A DNA stretch of 64,000 nucleotides, taken from assembly GCA_900552455.1 (NCBI GenBank), contig URZX01000005.1, positions 1 through 64,000 on the forward strand, read 5' to 3'. Positions 61,849 through 64,000 of the stretch are shown here, in pieces. The notes below the pieces were generated by a model. That model worked only from the letters and a program-made list of their open reading frames with translations. It did no database searches and had not been told where the DNA came from. Within the stretch, counting starts at the first letter, position 1; each line of letters begins with the position of its first letter. The stretch comes from an uncultured Peptococcaceae bacterium (lineage in GTDB: Bacteria > Bacillota > Peptococcia > Peptococcales > Peptococcaceae). Both the position numbers and the translations under genes were made by a program.

Positions 61849-61900
61849 TAAAAACGCCCGCAAGTTGCTGAAACCTTTGCGTGTTTCAGCAGCTTGCGGG
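61849..61900. terminator. long-stem terminator between convergent operons
   Basis: CCCGCAAGTTGCTGAAAC pairs with GTTTCAGCAGCTTGCGGG (one G-U pair), an 18-bp stem. The T run is on the minus strand (CGTTTTTAC), so it chiefly ends the DUF6320 gene. On the plus strand it would also halt the importer transcript. Confidence 0.88.
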
Positions 61901-61909
61901 TATTCTGAT

Positions 61910-62482
61910 TCATCGCAGATGAAAGCGGCAGCGGAGCTCGCGCAGGCAATCCTTGCGCAGGAAGAGGATGAAGAGCAGCACGAGGATGAGCGAGAGTGCG
62001 GCCATGAGCACAAAAGAGGCGCGGATGGGACCGTTTGTGCTCGTGACGCCGGTGAGTGCGCGCGCCAGCGCGACGATGAGCAGCCAGAGAAAGGGAAAAA
62101 GATTTTCACGCTGTCTGCGAAAATCGCTGAAGAAAAGCGCGGCGGAGAGCACGATGCCACAGCAGAGCAGCACGGATGTGGCGACGCCGGCCCAGCCGGG
62201 ATAGAGCAGGTCGATGAGAATGAAGAGGATGCTCAGGAGGATGATGGCTTTGATGGTCTGGCTGATGCGGTTGTATTCCAGCAGATCTGGCGAAACGACC
62301 ATGGTGTGGAGGGTGAAGAGCCCGATGATGACGATGAGGCACCAAGGCGCGCCGCCGCTGGCGAGATTAGCAATGATGCTGAGGATGACGCAGGTGACGA
62401 AGATCCTGTTGAGAACGTAGGCGAGATGCTGGCGGCGGCGCTGCTTTTTTGTGATCGGTGGATAGAGGGGCTTATTCTCCAT
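61910..62482 (-). CDS. DUF6320-like membrane protein
   Basis: A 190-residue protein with about six hydrophobic helices. The N-terminus is PLYPPITKKQRRRQHLAYV and the tail is basic (LRELRCRFHLR). Its placement after a condensation-type acyltransferase gene, overlapping by 11 bases, is the usual setting for DUF6320 proteins in Clostridia. Function unknown. The ATG at 62482 follows AAAGGAG inside the upstream gene; the longer open frame to 62671 is a shadow. Confidence 0.65.
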   Translation of the reverse strand: MENKPLYPPITKKQRRRQHLAYVLNRIFVTCVILSIIANLASGGAPWCLIVIIGLFTLHTMVVSPDLLEYNRISQTIKAIILLSILFILIDLLYPGWAGVATSVLLCCGIVLSAALFFSDFRRQRENLFPFLWLLIVALARALTGVTSTNGPIRASFVLMAALSLILVLLFILFLRKDCLRELRCRFHLR

Positions 62483-63971
62483 AAAGCGGGCTCCTTTCCA
62501 GCGAAAACGGGATGTCGTCGGCGCAAAGCAGCGCGACGAGGCTGTCCTCGAATGTGGTGTCGGTGGTTGTTTTGGTGATGGTGAGGGTGGCGGTGCCGCC
62601 GTAGGTGACGAGCATGCTGCGTGCGCGCTGCAGGATGCTTGGGCCGATGACGGCGTCGATGCTGCGCACATGGCGCGCGAGATCTGGCGGCAGCTGGATG
62701 ACGCCGAGATTGGAGAGGATGCCGCTGTAAAGACGATCGCTGACGAAGCCGTAGCTGTGTTGGAAGACGGGCTTTTTGATGACGAGGGGGATCGGTGCGA
62801 CGAGCTCGATGATGCCGGTGATGGCGCTGGCGGCGTCGGTCATGGCGGATTTGCTGGCTTTCTGGCGCAGCTGGGCGTCGATACGCGAACAGAGAGCAGC
62901 TGGGGTGTCGATGGCGCTCAGAGGGAGGCCGATGCCGCAGGGAAGAACGAAATTGCGCAGCGTTGGCGAGGGAAAATATTTGCGCAGATCGACGGGCACC
63001 TGGAAATTGAGATAGCCCTGGGGTTCTGTCACGGCGGCTTTGCCGGCGACGAAGAAAAGCGCGAGCATGTAGGCGGTGACGCTGACGCCTGCGCGTTCTG
63101 CGACGGCTTTGAGCGCGGCGGCATTCATCTGCAGATGGAGGATCTGGCAGGGCTTTGTGCGCGTGAGCACGCCGCCAAATTGCAGCGCTGGCTTTGCGGC
63201 GCCGGGAAGACCGAAGCGTTTTCCGGGGATGCGGAGGAACGCATTTTCCAGCTCGGCGTCTGGCGGCGGTTCGAGAATGTCGGGAATGCGCGGATCGGGC
63301 GCGATCTGCTCACCGCAGAGGCGCAGATATTCGCTGACGAGGGCGGTGAGAAAGCGCATGCCGCCGAGGGCGTCGCAGAGCACGTGGAAAAATTCGACGC
63401 TGATGCGGTTTTCATAATAGAGCACGCGGAAGGATTGCGCGCCGCTACGGGAGATCTTGATCGGCTGGCAGGGAATGGTGCGCTCAGGCCCTGCGCTGTA
63501 GCGGCGCGTGGTGGCGTCGAGATAATGCCAGAAGACGCCTTTTTTCAGCGTGGCAGTGTAGGCGGGAAAGCGCTGCACGGTGAAATTCAGCGCCATTTGC
63601 AAAAGCGCCGGCACGATGGGTTGTTGCAACGTGGCGGAGAGCCGGAAAACGGACATGCGCCCGCGCTCCATGGAGAGGGGGTAGAGCTTGGCGGCGTCGT
63701 CCAGCGCTAGCCAGCGGAGCGAGGGTTTTTCGTAAAAATGGCCGAGCCGGCAGGGATCGAGGCGTGCGAGCATTTGCGAGAGCGCAAGCCCCTGTCTGGT
63801 GTAATGCTCCAGGGCCTGCTCAAAATCCCGCCAGAGACGGCGCTTGTCGCTGTGGTTCAGCCGACAGCGTCTGTCGAAAACGTCGTAAAATCGTCGCAGC
63901 TGCTCAGCCTGGGTTTCGTCGGGCTGGCGGCGGATGAGTTCTGTGTAGAAAGCACTGCAAATGGTGTGCAT
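62472..63971 (-). CDS. condensation/alcohol-acetyltransferase-like protein
   Basis: A 499-residue protein of the CoA-dependent acyltransferase fold. FFHVLCDALGGMRFL near 195 corresponds to the HxxxDG catalytic motif, with the Gly displaced by two residues (HVLCDALG). A late segment, RLYSGILSNLGVI, resembles the conserved latch region of condensation enzymes. Such proteins, paired with a DUF6320 membrane protein, are thought to take part in lipid or glycolipid acylation; the substrate is unknown. AGGGGGA precedes the ATG. Any upstream partner lies beyond the window edge. Confidence 0.65.
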   Translation of the reverse strand: MHTICSAFYTELIRRQPDETQAEQLRRFYDVFDRRCRLNHSDKRRLWRDFEQALEHYTRQGLALSQMLARLDPCRLGHFYEKPSLRWLALDDAAKLYPLSMERGRMSVFRLSATLQQPIVPALLQMALNFTVQRFPAYTATLKKGVFWHYLDATTRRYSAGPERTIPCQPIKISRSGAQSFRVLYYENRISVEFFHVLCDALGGMRFLTALVSEYLRLCGEQIAPDPRIPDILEPPPDAELENAFLRIPGKRFGLPGAAKPALQFGGVLTRTKPCQILHLQMNAAALKAVAERAGVSVTAYMLALFFVAGKAAVTEPQGYLNFQVPVDLRKYFPSPTLRNFVLPCGIGLPLSAIDTPAALCSRIDAQLRQKASKSAMTDAASAITGIIELVAPIPLVIKKPVFQHSYGFVSDRLYSGILSNLGVIQLPPDLARHVRSIDAVIGPSILQRARSMLVTYGGTATLTITKTTTDTTFEDSLVALLCADDIPFSLERSPLYGE

Positions 63972-64000
63972 CGATCGTCCCCCTCTGATGTATCGTCGTG

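Noticed and set aside
62670..63710. Plus-strand frame of 346 codons opposite the acyltransferase
   Set aside because: Low-complexity Gly/Glu/Asp-rich translation without a binding site. The minus-strand protein has the HxxxD motif and a good start.
1..64000. rRNA, tRNA, CRISPR arrays, insertion sequences, transposases and integrases
   Set aside because: No cloverleaf, rRNA-like stretch, spaced repeat array or recombinase gene was recognised. The direct repeats found are gene duplications or the crp-end pair.

Overview
The window looks like chromosome of an anaerobic, fairly GC-rich member of the Bacillota, probably a clostridial lineage. The basis is: Gram-positive-type AGGAGG ribosome binding sites throughout; a fused S10-spc-alpha ribosomal block ending in rpsD-rpoA-rplQ-ecfA1-ecfA2-ecfT-truA; a zinc-ligand adenylate kinase; zinc-ribbon L32, S14 and L36 beside a zinc-free S4; S-layer-homology (SLH) surface proteins; a hydroxylamine reductase (Hcp) with its ferredoxin; and Trep_Strep and ATC-hydrolase families common in gut Clostridia. 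I cannot name genus or species. No rRNA, tRNA or CRISPR was seen.

Layout. 0-7.1 kb (minus strand): an Atg22-like MFS transporter, a PfpI/DJ-1 protein and three tandem secreted SLH-C39-type peptidases. 7.3-10.1 kb: DUF177 protein, rpmF, typA. 10.3-25.3 kb: the ribosomal block rpsJ to rplQ with secY, adk, map, infA and rpoA, closed by a very strong terminator. 25.4-28.8 kb: the housekeeping ECF module and truA. 28.8-31.4 kb: a reduced ResB/CcsA-like membrane pair, a two-helix mini-protein and a lipoprotein. 31.7-40.4 kb: a four-repeat zinc-ribbon protein and two very large secreted surface proteins, one with a C-terminal SLH triplet and one carrying only the last piece of it. 40.5-44.4 kb (minus): adenine deaminase, an AlbA_2/Schlafen-type gene and a Crp/Fnr regulator. 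44.5-46.8 kb: ferredoxin and hcp. 47.0-54.9 kb: AraC regulator, ECF S, T and fused-A components, two half-ABC transporters and a DtxR/MntR repressor, likely an iron or heme import locus. 55.0-61.8 kb: ATC hydrolase, a second AraC regulator and a complete Nik/Dpp-type ABC importer. 61.9-64.0 kb (minus): a DUF6320-like membrane protein and a condensation-type acyltransferase.

How the parts fit. The centre is growth machinery in a tight operon. The flanks are accessory functions for an anaerobe exposed to a host: cell-wall-anchored peptidases and adhesins, nitrosative-stress defence (Crp/Fnr, ferredoxin, Hcp) and metal or tetrapyrrole acquisition under AraC and DtxR control.

The most unusual observation is that the AlbA_2 gene, with its own promoter and helically phased repeats, sits between two perfect 23-bp direct repeats. 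The repeats are the 3' end of the upstream crp gene, so the gene looks like a one-gene cassette inserted at, and restoring, the 3' end of a regulator gene.
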